Source: Robertmurraya massiliosenegalensis JC6
GTDB taxonomy: Bacteria; Bacillota; Bacilli; Bacillales; Cytobacillaceae
Assembly: GCF_000311725.1 (NCBI RefSeq)
Contig: NZ_HE978511.1
Coordinates: 649,489 to 713,488 of the forward strand
Reading direction: 5' to 3'
Length of the DNA stretch: 64,000 bases
In this document: positions 9,766-18,573 of the stretch, one piece after another
How the letters are laid out: the number at the start of each line of letters is the position of its first letter
Position numbering within the stretch: the stretch's first letter is position 1
The notes under the pieces: generated by a model
The model's input: only the letters and a program-made list of their open reading frames with translations
Told to the model about the DNA's origin: nothing
Databases searched by the model: none
Translations under genes and position numbers: made by a program

Positions 9766-9926
9766 TATTTTTTCCCCTTTCGTCCTTTTTTAGAATTTCG
9801 ATTAAAGCCCTTCATATCATTTTCTCCATTAGCAAATTCTGCAGAGAATTCCGTTTCTTCTATATTTTTCTTTGGTGTTTTACTATGCTTTTCTACAGCA
9901 TTAAACTCAGCTTTTCTTTTTGCCAT
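9765..9926 (-). CDS. Small basic protein, possibly gamma-SASP-like
   Basis: 53 aa, starting MAKRKAEFNAVEKHSKTP, with TEFSAEFANGEND in the middle and a Lys/Arg-rich end. GAGGAGGAG lies upstream; I chose the second of two adjacent ATGs because its spacing (about 7) is better. It forms a tight pair with the following gene. The TEFSAEFA word recalls the GPR-cleaved repeat of SspE-type proteins. The same caution on function applies. Confidence 0.6.
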   Translation of the reverse strand: MAKRKAEFNAVEKHSKTPKKNIEETEFSAEFANGENDMKGFNRNSKKGRKGKK

Positions 9927-10059
9927 CATGACTCCTCCTCATTGGAAAATCACTTATACAATCTTATTATTTTCATTATTGAAGTACATTACACTACCTA
10001 ATATTTCATTCAATTTAGGAAAAATTAAAGATAACCAACTTAAAAAGGAGAGAAAGTAC

Positions 10060-10398
10060 GTGAAGAAAAAGCTTAATAAGATTTCCATTGATGATACGAT
10101 GCCCCATCAAATCAATTCACCAGACTTTAAAGATACAAATATGGAAATGGAACCACCCTTTGTGAATGATTACGGAGTAGTCATCGGAGACAGTCAATAT
10201 TCTTCAGATCAATCACCCCTTGAACAGTGGAGTGATGAGATCGATCCGGCGATTATGTCCGGCGAGGAATGGATTCACCCAACGAATGATATCGGTTGGA
10301 ATACTCGTGAAAACAGAGAGTTAATTGAAAACAAAAAAAAGCCTAATGCTTCCCCGTTTATGCATCCGACAAAGGATGTCAGCCACGGGAAAGATTAG
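10060..10398 (+). CDS. DUF3905-type conserved protein
   Basis: 112 aa, acidic and soluble, without signal or membrane segment. Conserved-looking words include NSPDFKDTNMEMEPPF, GVVIGDSQYSSDQSPLEQWS, DEIDPAIMSGEEWIHPTND and FMHPTKDVSHG. It resembles the DUF3905 family of spore-formers. GTG at 10060 is chosen because AAAGGAG lies about 10 bases upstream; the longer reading from 9928 has a non-conserved hydrophobic leader and overlaps the divergent gene. It converges on the potassium channel gene with only 12 bp between stops. Role unknown. Confidence 0.7.
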   Translation: MKKKLNKISIDDTMPHQINSPDFKDTNMEMEPPFVNDYGVVIGDSQYSSDQSPLEQWSDEIDPAIMSGEEWIHPTNDIGWNTRENRELIENKKKPNASPFMHPTKDVSHGKD

Positions 10399-10410
10399 GA
10401 TTTACATAAC

Positions 10411-11766
10411 TTATCCGATAATAACTCTTTCTTTTGGATAATGGTAATTGGTTTTTTCTTCTTTCCCACCAATCATAAAGAGAAAAGAAAGAAGTCCAAT
10501 TCTACCGATAAACATCAAGATCATAATGACAACTTTTCCAAATGATGACAGGTCTGCAGTAATTCCCATCGACAGACCTGTCGTACCGAATGCAGAGCAA
10601 ATTTCAAACAAGAGTTCTATTAAGGAATGCTCTTCCGAGATCGATAAAGCAACAAGGGATGTTGAACAAAGTGCGAATGCCAGCATCGTTACTGCTAGTG
10701 ACTTTCGAATATCATCCTCATGCAGTTCTCTTCTGAAAATTTTAATATGTCGATTTCCTTTGGCAAAATGCCATAAGTAAAGAATATTTAACGCAAATGT
10801 CGTCGTTCTGATTCCTCCTCCAACCGAACTTGGAGACGCTCCTATAAACATCAAGCCACTCATTACGATTAAGGTCGCTTCAGAGAAAGTACTAACATCT
10901 ATGGTCGATAGTCCGCCACTTCTAGTCGATGCGGATTGGAAAAAGGCATAGAAAAATGATTTGTGCCATGTTTCACCTACAAAGGCATAACGCCACTCCA
11001 ATAAGAGAATGATGAATGTTCCAAAAATGAGTAGGATAAGAAACGTTAAAGACGTTAATTTAGCAAATAATGAAAAGCGAAATGCTCGCTGATGTTCCTT
11101 TCTTACTAAAAACTGCTTAACTTCTATCAGTACAGGAAAACCAATAGCTCCTAATGTAATCAAAATAATATTAATAAGTTGTACGAAATAATCTCCTGCA
11201 TAAGGCTCTAACGATTGACCTGTTATGTCAAACCCACCATTTGTCGTCGAACTTATCGAAGCAAACAGACCATGGAAAAAGGCTTCCTGCCATGTTGAAT
11301 AATAATTCAGGAAATAAACCCCTAAAATAATCGTTCCTATTAACTCAATCAAGAGGATAATTTTTAAAATATCTTTAATTAAGTTGACTAGTCCTGCTAA
11401 ACTTGTCTGGTTTTGATCGACCATAATCAAACGTCGTTCTTTTAGTCCAATTTTACGTCCAAGCAAGAGCCAAAAGAATGTCCCTAACGTCATAACTCCT
11501 ATTCCACCGAATTGAAGGATCGCCATTAAGACAACAATCCCAAATACACTATAGGTCTCTGACACATTAATTACCGTTAAACCCGTAACACTTACAGCAC
11601 TTACCGCTGTAAAGACGGAATCAATGAAGGGTATTTCAATCCCATCTTTATGTACCGCAGGAATCCGTAATAATAATACGGAAATCGTGATTGCTAATGC
11701 GTAATAGCCAACAATCACTTGAGCTGGAGTTAGTTTTTTTAGATAGTACTTAATTTTTGTCCACAT
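10411..11766 (-). CDS. Ktr/Trk-type potassium uptake membrane subunit (KtrB/KtrD family)
   Basis: 451 aa with the four pore-loop repeats of the TrkH/KtrB family: SAVSVTGLTV near 55, SSTTNGGFDI near 170, STRSGGLST near 280 and SAFGTTGLSMGI near 390. The glycine of each selectivity loop is present. It forms the K+ (or Na+-coupled K+) channel in the membrane and normally works with a cytosolic KtrA/KtrC RCK protein, which is not encoded nearby, as is usual for KtrD. The ribosome site is AGAGGAAC. Confidence 0.9.
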   Translation of the reverse strand: MWTKIKYYLKKLTPAQVIVGYYALAITISVLLLRIPAVHKDGIEIPFIDSVFTAVSAVSVTGLTVINVSETYSVFGIVVLMAILQFGGIGVMTLGTFFWLLLGRKIGLKERRLIMVDQNQTSLAGLVNLIKDILKIILLIELIGTIILGVYFLNYYSTWQEAFFHGLFASISSTTNGGFDITGQSLEPYAGDYFVQLINIILITLGAIGFPVLIEVKQFLVRKEHQRAFRFSLFAKLTSLTFLILLIFGTFIILLLEWRYAFVGETWHKSFFYAFFQSASTRSGGLSTIDVSTFSEATLIVMSGLMFIGASPSSVGGGIRTTTFALNILYLWHFAKGNRHIKIFRRELHEDDIRKSLAVTMLAFALCSTSLVALSISEEHSLIELLFEICSAFGTTGLSMGITADLSSFGKVVIMILMFIGRIGLLSFLFMIGGKEEKTNYHYPKERVIIG

Positions 11767-11959
11767 TTTTGTTCCTCTTTATTCAATTTAATCAATTAAA
11801 GAAGCTAATTGACCTAGTTCTTTATCTATTCCCCTATCATATAGAAATTTGTCCCATATTTAAAGCATTTACGAAAAATTTCCCGTTATTACATATTAAA
11901 TTGATTTTTCTGCCTCCTGAAAGAAAATCGATTATACTTAAGAAAGGAGGAGTGCGAAC

Positions 11960-13060
11960 ATGTTATATAAGGAACTTGCAGAAAAGATTGTATCTGAAGT
12001 AAGAAGATTGTTAGATGAAGACATTATTGTTGTTGATATAAACGGAATGATTATTGCGAGTACGAATTCTATTCGGGTAGGTACATTTCATGAGGGGGCG
12101 TTATTGGCTTCTCAAAGAAAGGAAAAACTCATCATATCAGAAGAAGATCAAGCTGTCCTGAAAGGGGTTAAAGCAGGGATTAATCTACCGATTTTCTTTC
12201 AAGGAAATGTTGTGGGCGTTATAGGAATTACCGGAAAGCCTGAAGCCATCTCCCCATTTGGAGAAATCATTCGTAAAATGACCGAACTCCTTATTAGCGA
12301 AAGCTATTACACAGAACAGTTTGATTGGCAATCCCGTTCAGTGGAAGCCTTTCTTTTAGACTGGTTCTATTTAAAAGAGTGGAATGAACGTTTTATCGAT
12401 CGGGCTCATTTATTAAATATTGACTTGAACATCAATCGCCAAGTGATGATTGCAGAGGTGACGCAAGATTCCGCTTTCTTACATCGAGATGTGTGGTTAT
12501 CTATTTTATCTTGGCATGAAAAAGGAGAATCTGAAGTCATTTCTAGATGGGGCAATAATCGGATTATCTACCTCCTTTGCCCACAAAAACAAAAAACAAA
12601 TTATAGTCGGAATAAAGCAAAACGGTTTCAACAATTTCTAACAGAGTGTTTGAAAACGGATGTGTCTCTTGGAGTAGGATTAACCATTTCACCGACTGAA
12701 ATTACTCAATCGTATCATCAAGCGATTAGAGCACTTAACGCTTGTAAAACAAATCGTCATCTTATATTTGATGAAGATCTTGCCTTAGACATGATCCTTG
12801 ATGAAATAAGTCAGCAAACGAAGGACGATTTTGTTCAAAGAACGATTGAACCACTTCTATCAGATGAAGAATTAGTTCTTACGTTAAAAACATTGATTGA
12901 GAATCATTTTTCACTAAAAAATACAGCACATACATTACATATTCATATTAATACCCTTCATTACCGCCTAAAAAAAATCACAGAACTTACAAATTTAAAT
13001 CCTCGTAATACGGATGACCTGTTTGTTCTTTATTTAGCGATCCAGTTTTTAGATAACTGA
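11960..13060 (+). CDS. CdaR/SdaR-family regulator, likely controls glcDF
   Basis: 366 aa. The N-terminal sugar-diacid-recognition domain (about 1-135) contains VVDINGMIIAST and GINLPIFFQGNVVGVIGITG. A middle GGDEF-like segment and a C-terminal PucR-type helix-turn-helix follow (about 305-360, LKNTAHTLHIHINTLHYRLK). CdaR proteins activate genes for sugar diacids or hydroxy acids such as glycerate and glycolate. It is co-directional with glcD, 174 bp away, so the ligand is probably glycolate or a related hydroxy acid; that is inference. The ribosome site (AAAGGAGG) is strong. Confidence 0.85.
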   Translation: MLYKELAEKIVSEVRRLLDEDIIVVDINGMIIASTNSIRVGTFHEGALLASQRKEKLIISEEDQAVLKGVKAGINLPIFFQGNVVGVIGITGKPEAISPFGEIIRKMTELLISESYYTEQFDWQSRSVEAFLLDWFYLKEWNERFIDRAHLLNIDLNINRQVMIAEVTQDSAFLHRDVWLSILSWHEKGESEVISRWGNNRIIYLLCPQKQKTNYSRNKAKRFQQFLTECLKTDVSLGVGLTISPTEITQSYHQAIRALNACKTNRHLIFDEDLALDMILDEISQQTKDDFVQRTIEPLLSDEELVLTLKTLIENHFSLKNTAHTLHIHINTLHYRLKKITELTNLNPRNTDDLFVLYLAIQFLDN

Positions 13061-13190
13061 ACTGTTTTATCCTATATGGATAAATAACTAAAATAAATGG
13101 ATATTCTCACTCTTTTTTTGTAGAAATATACATAGAAGATTCCCCCTCTATTTTTTATACTTATAGTGAGTATATAGCTTCATGTTAAAT

Positions 13191-13204
13191 TGAAAGCGTT
13201 TTAT
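13191..13204. promoter_or_regulatory. Possible cre site before glcD
   Basis: TGAAAGCGTTTTAT matches the cre consensus at 12 of 14 positions and lies 31 bp before glcD. Confidence 0.4.
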
Positions 13205-13234
13205 AAACTAAGATAGTGATGGGGGAAACACGTT

Positions 13235-14647
13235 ATGATGAACGAAGATATTAAGAGTAAAATCGTCTCTATTGTCGGAACTGAAAACTTCGATGATAGC
13301 AAGGTTGGCAGACTTACTTATTCTTATGATGCTACACCCAATTTCCAAGCTCTACCCGACGGTGTCGTAAGCCCGAGAAATACAAAAGAAGTTGCTGAGC
13401 TTGTAAAAATTTGTAATGAGCACCATATTCCAATCGTTCCTCGAGGATCAGGTACAAATTTATGTGGTGGTACATGCCCAACAGAGGGTGGAATTGTATT
13501 TCTATTTAAACATATGAATCAAATTTTAGAGATTGATGAAGAAAACTTAACGGCTACTGTACAACCAGGGGTTATTACTCTTGATTTAATAAAGGCAGTT
13601 GAAGAAAAAGCTTTGTTCTTCCCTCCTGATCCAGGTTCCATGAAATCCTCTACACTCGGTGGCAATATCAATGAAAACTCTGGTGGATTGCGCGGGTTAA
13701 AATACGGTGTAACACGGGATTATGTGATTGCACTAGAGATTGTTCTAGCTAATGGCAGTATCATTCGTACTGGTGGAAAGCTGGCGAAAGATGTAGCAGG
13801 CTATGATTTCACAAGACTGTATGTTGGTTCAGAAGGAACACTTGGAATCATTACGGAAGCAACATTAAAACTTGTCCCTATTCCAGAGACGAAAAAAACG
13901 ATGTTAGCCCTTTATGAAGATCTTGAAGCAGCAGCTAAATCGGTTTCAAAGATCATTGCCAATAAAATCATTCCCGCTACTCTGGAATTTTTAGATCAAG
14001 CCACATTAAAAGTGGTGGAGGATTACGCTAAAATTGGACTTCCAACAGATGCAAAAGCCGTGCTTTTAATCGAGCAAGACGGTTCGCCTGAAGTGGTAGA
14101 TAGAGATATCAAAAAAATCGCTGATATTTGTACAGAAGAAAAAGCCGTATCTGTACAAATTGCGAAGACAGTAGCTGAAGCTGAGGCACTAACGACTGCT
14201 CGAAGAACAGCCCTTTCTGCTTTAGCACGTTTAAAACCAACGACGATTCTTGAAGATGCGACAGTTCCTCGTTCACAAGTAGCGAATATGGTGAAAGCAA
14301 TCAATGAAATTGCTGACAAATACGATTTAAATATTTGTACCTTTGGCCACGCTGGCGACGGAAATCTCCATCCGACCGTCCCTACAGATGCACGTAATAA
14401 GGACGAAATGGAACGTGTAGAAAAAGCGTTTGAGGAAATTTTTGAAAAAGCAGTAGAGCTTGGCGGCACCATTACAGGTGAACACGGGGTAGGGATTATG
14501 AAGGCTCCATATTTAGAGTTAAAGCTTGGACCTGACGGAATAGCTGCGATGAAGGCAGTTAAAGCAGCACTTGATCCAAATAACATTATGAATCCCGGCA
14601 AAATATTTGCCAAAGATAGCAGAAAACGTGTGGTGATTGGACAATGA
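13235..14647 (+). CDS. glcD: Glycolate oxidase FAD subunit GlcD
   Basis: 470 aa. An N-terminal FAD-binding domain of the PCMH type (about 40-220, with PIVPRGSGTNLCGGTCPTEG) and a C-terminal FAD-oxidase domain (about 225-460, with FGHAGDGNLHPT and GTITGEHGVGIMKAPY) are both complete. It oxidises glycolate, or in some bacteria D-lactate, with electrons passed to GlcF. The start has two adjacent ATGs after GGGGGAA. It overlaps glcF by four bases. The substrate cannot be settled from sequence. Confidence 0.9.
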   Translation: MMNEDIKSKIVSIVGTENFDDSKVGRLTYSYDATPNFQALPDGVVSPRNTKEVAELVKICNEHHIPIVPRGSGTNLCGGTCPTEGGIVFLFKHMNQILEIDEENLTATVQPGVITLDLIKAVEEKALFFPPDPGSMKSSTLGGNINENSGGLRGLKYGVTRDYVIALEIVLANGSIIRTGGKLAKDVAGYDFTRLYVGSEGTLGIITEATLKLVPIPETKKTMLALYEDLEAAAKSVSKIIANKIIPATLEFLDQATLKVVEDYAKIGLPTDAKAVLLIEQDGSPEVVDRDIKKIADICTEEKAVSVQIAKTVAEAEALTTARRTALSALARLKPTTILEDATVPRSQVANMVKAINEIADKYDLNICTFGHAGDGNLHPTVPTDARNKDEMERVEKAFEEIFEKAVELGGTITGEHGVGIMKAPYLELKLGPDGIAAMKAVKAALDPNNIMNPGKIFAKDSRKRVVIGQ

Positions 14648-15969
14648 CAACCGTGCAAGAACAACAGATAATTCAAGATCAATTCAAAAATCGCATGGAT
14701 GAGGATGAACTTTTAAATTGCATGCGATGTGGCTTTTGCTTGCCAAGCTGTCCAACTTATATTACTTCCGGCTTCAAGGAATCTCACTCTCCAAGAGGAC
14801 GAATTGCCCTAATGAAGGCAGTCGTAGATGGATTAATTGAACCGGATGAAGATTTTGAAAAATCCCTCAATCAATGTCTTGGCTGTAGAGCATGTGAGCC
14901 TGTTTGTCCTTCTGGGGTTAATTATGGTCATTTACTTGAAGAAGCTCGTGACATTATTAATCAGAATAAGCGCCACTCACTCCCTATTCGTACAGTAAGA
15001 AAAGTTGTTTTCGAAGGGTTATTTCCACATCAAAATCGAATGCGAAACTTTACCGGGTTATTAGGATTTTACCAGCGTTCAGGACTGCAAAAAGTGGCAA
15101 GAGCAACTGGGGTAATGAAACTCTTTCCGAATAGCCTTGCAGCGATGGAACGTGTACTTCCACAAGTCCCTACGATGAAAGAAATGAAAAATCGTCCTCA
15201 ATTTTTACCTGCTGAGGCACCTAAAACCGCAAAAGTTGCCTTTTTTACAGGATGTTTAATGGACACGATGTTTCTAGAAACTAATAATGCAACGATGAAG
15301 CTTCTACAGCTTGCAGGTTGTGAAATTGTCATTCCACAGAATCAAAACTGTTGTGGCGCTCTACATGGCCATAGTGGAGAAAAAGATGGTTCCAAGGAAC
15401 TTGCGAAAAGAAACATTCAAGCATTCGAAAATTTAGAAGCTGATTTTATTATTACAAATGCAGGTGGCTGTGGAGCATTTCTTGTCGATTATGACCATCT
15501 CCTCAAAGATGATCGTGAATGGAAAGACCGTGCTCTTGCATTCAAAAACAAAATTAAAGATATTTCACAAATTCTTTTTGAAGTTGGATTCCATGAAAAG
15601 GTGAAATTAGAACTCCCTTATCAAATTGTAACTTATCAAGATTCCTGCCACTTACGCAATGTCATGAAGACCGCATCAGCACCACGAGCCCTTTTAGAAG
15701 CTATCGATGGGATTGATTTTAAAGAAATGAACGATGCCGAAAGATGCTGTGGCTCTGCTGGGATTTATAATATTGTTGAATCGGAAATGTCGATGCAAAT
15801 CCTCGACTACAAAATGGAACAAACAAAAGCAACGCATGCCACAACCGTTGTTACTGCCAATCCTGGATGCTTATTACAAATGAAACTTGGCATTGAACGA
15901 GAAGGCTTAAGTGAAAAAATGCGCGCTGTACACATTGTTGATTTGTTAATGGAAGCTGTAAAGGAATAG
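14644..15969 (+). CDS. glcF: Glycolate oxidase iron-sulfur subunit GlcF
   Basis: 441 aa. Two 4Fe-4S motifs lie at the N-terminus (CMRCGFCLPSCP and CLGCRACEPVCP, about residues 20-85). Two CCG domains follow (NCCGALHGHSGE near 235 and RCCGSAGIYNI near 365). It accepts electrons from GlcD and passes them to the membrane quinone pool. The ATGA overlap with glcD couples translation. The domain plan is like LutA plus part of LutB, so the window contains two related hydroxy-acid oxidation systems. Confidence 0.9.
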   Translation: MTTVQEQQIIQDQFKNRMDEDELLNCMRCGFCLPSCPTYITSGFKESHSPRGRIALMKAVVDGLIEPDEDFEKSLNQCLGCRACEPVCPSGVNYGHLLEEARDIINQNKRHSLPIRTVRKVVFEGLFPHQNRMRNFTGLLGFYQRSGLQKVARATGVMKLFPNSLAAMERVLPQVPTMKEMKNRPQFLPAEAPKTAKVAFFTGCLMDTMFLETNNATMKLLQLAGCEIVIPQNQNCCGALHGHSGEKDGSKELAKRNIQAFENLEADFIITNAGGCGAFLVDYDHLLKDDREWKDRALAFKNKIKDISQILFEVGFHEKVKLELPYQIVTYQDSCHLRNVMKTASAPRALLEAIDGIDFKEMNDAERCCGSAGIYNIVESEMSMQILDYKMEQTKATHATTVVTANPGCLLQMKLGIEREGLSEKMRAVHIVDLLMEAVKE

Positions 15970-15986
15970 ACGTAATTAATTTGCCC

Positions 15987-16019
15987 AAAAGGAACTGAAC
16001 ATTTTCAGTTCCTTTTTTG
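15987..16019 (+). terminator. Terminator of glcDF
   Basis: An 11-bp stem AAAGGAACTGA / TCAGTTCCTTT with a short loop is followed by further T residues. Confidence 0.85.
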
Positions 16020-16142
16020 TCGTTTCCTTTCATGTTTCTTGACAAATTTACCACTCATGGATTTGATTCCATTTCAAATACTATTTTTACAGGGATTTCT
16101 TATCCCTTATTTTAATAAAAAATGAAAAAGGAGTTGAGAAGA

Positions 16143-16340
16143 ATGGCAAGAAGTAGTAATAAGCTTTTAGTACCTGGGATTGAACAATATATGGACCAGG
16201 TTAAATATGAAATCGCTCAGGAATTTGGTGTAAATCTAGGCTCCGATACGGTTTCTAGAGCAAACGGATCTGTAGGCGGAGAAATTACAAAACGACTTGT
16301 AAAACAAGCGCAGTCTCAACTTTCTGGGCAGCAAAAGTGA
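16143..16340 (+). CDS. Alpha/beta-type small acid-soluble spore protein
   Basis: 65 aa. It carries the SASP core: [19 protein letters not shown] (containing the GPR protease site around EIAQEFGV) and [13 protein letters not shown]. These proteins coat spore DNA, protect it from UV and heat, and are degraded at germination. The start at 16143 (MARSSNKLL) is chosen because AAAGGAG lies just upstream, inside the longer ATG-started reading at 16122. The gene should be transcribed in the forespore by SigG. Confidence 0.92.
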   Translation: MARSSNKLLVPGIEQYMDQVKYEIAQEFGVNLGSDTVSRANGSVGGEITKRLVKQAQSQLSGQQK

Positions 16341-16366
16341 CAGAAAAATTTCATATAAATGGAAAT

Positions 16367-16391
16367 GAGTCCGACATCAGTTGTCGGACTC
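16367..16391. terminator. Stem-loop between SASP gene and rsgI
   Basis: A perfect 10-bp stem GAGTCCGACA / TGTCGGACTC with a 5-base loop lies between the convergent SASP and rsgI genes. There is no strong T run on either side, so it is a weak terminator candidate. Confidence 0.5.
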
Positions 16392-16400
16392 ACCTTACAT

Positions 16401-17516
16401 TTAACGATCATTTTTGCCATTATGGGGATTGCGACTATTCCCCTTATTCCAGTTATTATTTCGATTATTATTTTTAACCTGGTTATGACCTTGACCGTTA
16501 TTCTTATGATTGCCTTTATATTGCTTATGATTTTGATTGTTTTTATTATTCCATTTTGCTCCATCGTTGTTTTTGTTATCCCAACTACTGTTTTTACCAT
16601 GGTTAAACGTATTCGTTTTTTGATCTTTGTTAGATGGATCATTTACTTTGTTCTTTTGTTTTTCTTGAACATGACTTGGGGGCCCTTGCCCATTTTTCCT
16701 TTTATCCTCTTTGTTTCTATCATTCACTTTGCCACGATTTTCTTGCACTTGAGAATTTGCAGGTTTTTCTTTCACGTCTTTCTTTAATTCTTCTTTTGAT
16801 TCCTGCTTTTGATCTTGTTCTTGACTCTTCTCTTCAACAGAAGGTTTTTGTTCTTTTTTCTGTTCAGACTTTAATTTCCCAGTCGTAACTCCATTTTCAA
16901 TGGCGATTTTACGCTCTTCTGAAGTTGCTTCATATGAAGTTACTTTCGCTTGATCTTCTAAGATTGTTTTTTCTAATTCATGAATCGTTTTTTGAATTTC
17001 TTGTTCTGTTTTTTGCTTTGCTTCGCCTAAATGAACAGTACCAATCACAATTTCTTGTTCTTTTTCGATATACCCTTTTTCTTTAATACTTGTGACAATA
17101 TTGGCCGTTACTTCGTGGATGTCCTTATGTTTCCAATTTCCCATTTCTTCAACAATTTCTCTTCCTTCTTCATTATAAGGAATGAGTTCAATTACCTTTA
17201 ATTCATCATTAAAGCCAAGTTCAATACTTGGATTAACATCAATGCTCATATAGGCATATACTTCATTTTGGTTCAATGGAATAAATGTAAAAATGACAAA
17301 CAAACAGGCTACCGCTACAGCTACCATTGATTTTCCTTTTAATGTCTGAAAAAAAGTTAAAGGAACACTACTTTTTCTTTTTTCATAGGTAGGAATCGGG
17401 ATTTCCTCACCAATATCATGTTGCTCTCCATCACTTGAAATCTTTAAAAACTCACCATCAGGGGTTAATAATGTTAAAAAACGTCCATTCTTCTCCATAA
17501 TGATACCTGTTCTCAC
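16401..17516 (-). CDS. rsgI: Anti-sigma-I factor RsgI
   Basis: 371 aa. The N-terminal anti-sigma domain (about 1-55, GIIMEKNGRFLTLLTPDGEF) is followed by one membrane segment (about 68-85) and an extracellular domain with YAYMSIDVNPSIELGFN. The C-terminal ~170 residues are a low-complexity tail rich in Lys, Gln, Glu, Asn and Gly. RsgI holds SigI at the membrane; in clostridia such tails carry carbohydrate-binding modules, here none is visible. It starts with GTG and overlaps sigI by four bases (GTGA). Confidence 0.92.
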   Translation of the reverse strand: MRTGIIMEKNGRFLTLLTPDGEFLKISSDGEQHDIGEEIPIPTYEKRKSSVPLTFFQTLKGKSMVAVAVACLFVIFTFIPLNQNEVYAYMSIDVNPSIELGFNDELKVIELIPYNEEGREIVEEMGNWKHKDIHEVTANIVTSIKEKGYIEKEQEIVIGTVHLGEAKQKTEQEIQKTIHELEKTILEDQAKVTSYEATSEERKIAIENGVTTGKLKSEQKKEQKPSVEEKSQEQDQKQESKEELKKDVKEKPANSQVQENRGKVNDRNKEDKRKNGQGPPSHVQEKQKNKVNDPSNKDQKTNTFNHGKNSSWDNKNNDGAKWNNKNNQNHKQYKGNHKNNGQGHNQVKNNNRNNNWNKGNSRNPHNGKNDR

Positions 17517-18256
17517 GTTTCCAACACCCCTTTTATATAGTCTTTTAAATATAAGTAATCGCCAATCAATATTAATGAAATAGCCATGATATATTTGCGG
17601 TTTCTTTCAATCGTTTTTCTACTCACTTGCACCGCTTCTTCAAGCTGTTTTATGGGAAGTTTCTTTTTTTCAAGTAGATATTGTTTTAGCTCCTCTTGTT
17701 CCACTAAAGTTTGCGCAACCTTCATGGCATTTTTCCTTGCATCCGCGTGCTTAGGAGAGTTTTTCACGAGTTCATCAAAAGAAAGCTCATATTGTTGTAA
17801 TACTCCCGCAAACTGGATAATTTCATTTTTTCGATTGGTCGCTTCTGTTTTTCTTTGATAATCATCGATGGAAAGCTGAGCTTCAACAGAGGAGTGTTGA
17901 CTATCCTCTTCTTGTTCATCATTTATTTGCAAACTTATATTTTTGTATTTTGATTGCGAACGAATATAGTCAATAACCTTTCGCTTAATGAGTACATCAG
18001 CAAAGCTCAATAAAGAGCTTCCTTTAGAAGGGTTATATTTTTGTACAGCTTCATTAAATGCGATTAAGCCAATACTAAATTCATCATCCGTTTCTGTAAT
18101 GTATCGCTTACAGATAGATGAAACTGATTTTGCAATAAAAGGTTTATAGGTTTCGATCAGTTCGTTTTGTAAAGTTTGGTCGCCCTGCTGTATGGATTGT
18201 ACCTTTTCTTCTAATGATTGTTTCTTCTTTTTTGCCAAAAATAATAAACCAAACAA
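17513..18256 (-). CDS. sigI: RNA polymerase sigma factor SigI
   Basis: About 247 aa. The SigI family words are clear: LQNELIETYKPFIAKSVSSICKRYI, DDEFSIGLIAFNEAV and LLSFADVLIKRKVIDYIR (each part of region 2), with a C-terminal helix-turn-helix LPIKQLEEAVQVSRKTIERNRKYI. It directs heat- and envelope-stress genes and its own operon with rsgI. I favour the TTG at 18256, since AAGGGG lies 8 bases upstream; the GTG at 18265 has a cramped site. Single cotranscribed pair, typical of bacilli. Confidence 0.9.
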   Translation of the reverse strand: MFGLLFLAKKKKQSLEEKVQSIQQGDQTLQNELIETYKPFIAKSVSSICKRYITETDDEFSIGLIAFNEAVQKYNPSKGSSLLSFADVLIKRKVIDYIRSQSKYKNISLQINDEQEEDSQHSSVEAQLSIDDYQRKTEATNRKNEIIQFAGVLQQYELSFDELVKNSPKHADARKNAMKVAQTLVEQEELKQYLLEKKKLPIKQLEEAVQVSRKTIERNRKYIMAISLILIGDYLYLKDYIKGVLET

Positions 18257-18573
18257 CAGTCTCACCCCTTATAGATCACATATAATATAATACGATACAT
18301 ATGTCCATTTTTTAAGGGTTAGGAATTTGGAAATTTTTGCTGTGAATCAAATGCCTATGGTTTATTGTTATTGGCTGGCGTATCTCAACAAGGATTAATT
18401 GTTAATGGTTTCATCACCTCATATTCATTCAGTGGCCACTGTTAATATAGAAGTACGATTATCCAGATAATATTTATGGGGGCTGTAAATTCTATTCAAA
18501 AAAAAAAGATGACTATAAAGTCATCTTTTTTGTCATTTTGAATGGATGTAGTGTTAAAATACGTTGATTTCCA
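18257..18573. other. Intergenic region between sigI and RND exporter
   Basis: About 320 bp without a supported gene. It contains the AT-rich sigI promoter area near 18270-18310 and the terminator at 18501-18532. I see nothing else recognisable. Confidence 0.5.
18501..18532. terminator. Terminator of the RND exporter gene
   Basis: Stem AAAGATGACT / AGTCATCTTT with loop ATAA, flanked by A and T runs, so it can work in both directions. Confidence 0.8.

Noticed and set aside
16359-16787. 142-aa hydrophobic ORF on the plus strand
   Set aside because: It is the reverse shadow of the Asn/Lys-rich tail of rsgI, whose complement codes for Ile, Leu and Phe. No ribosome site.
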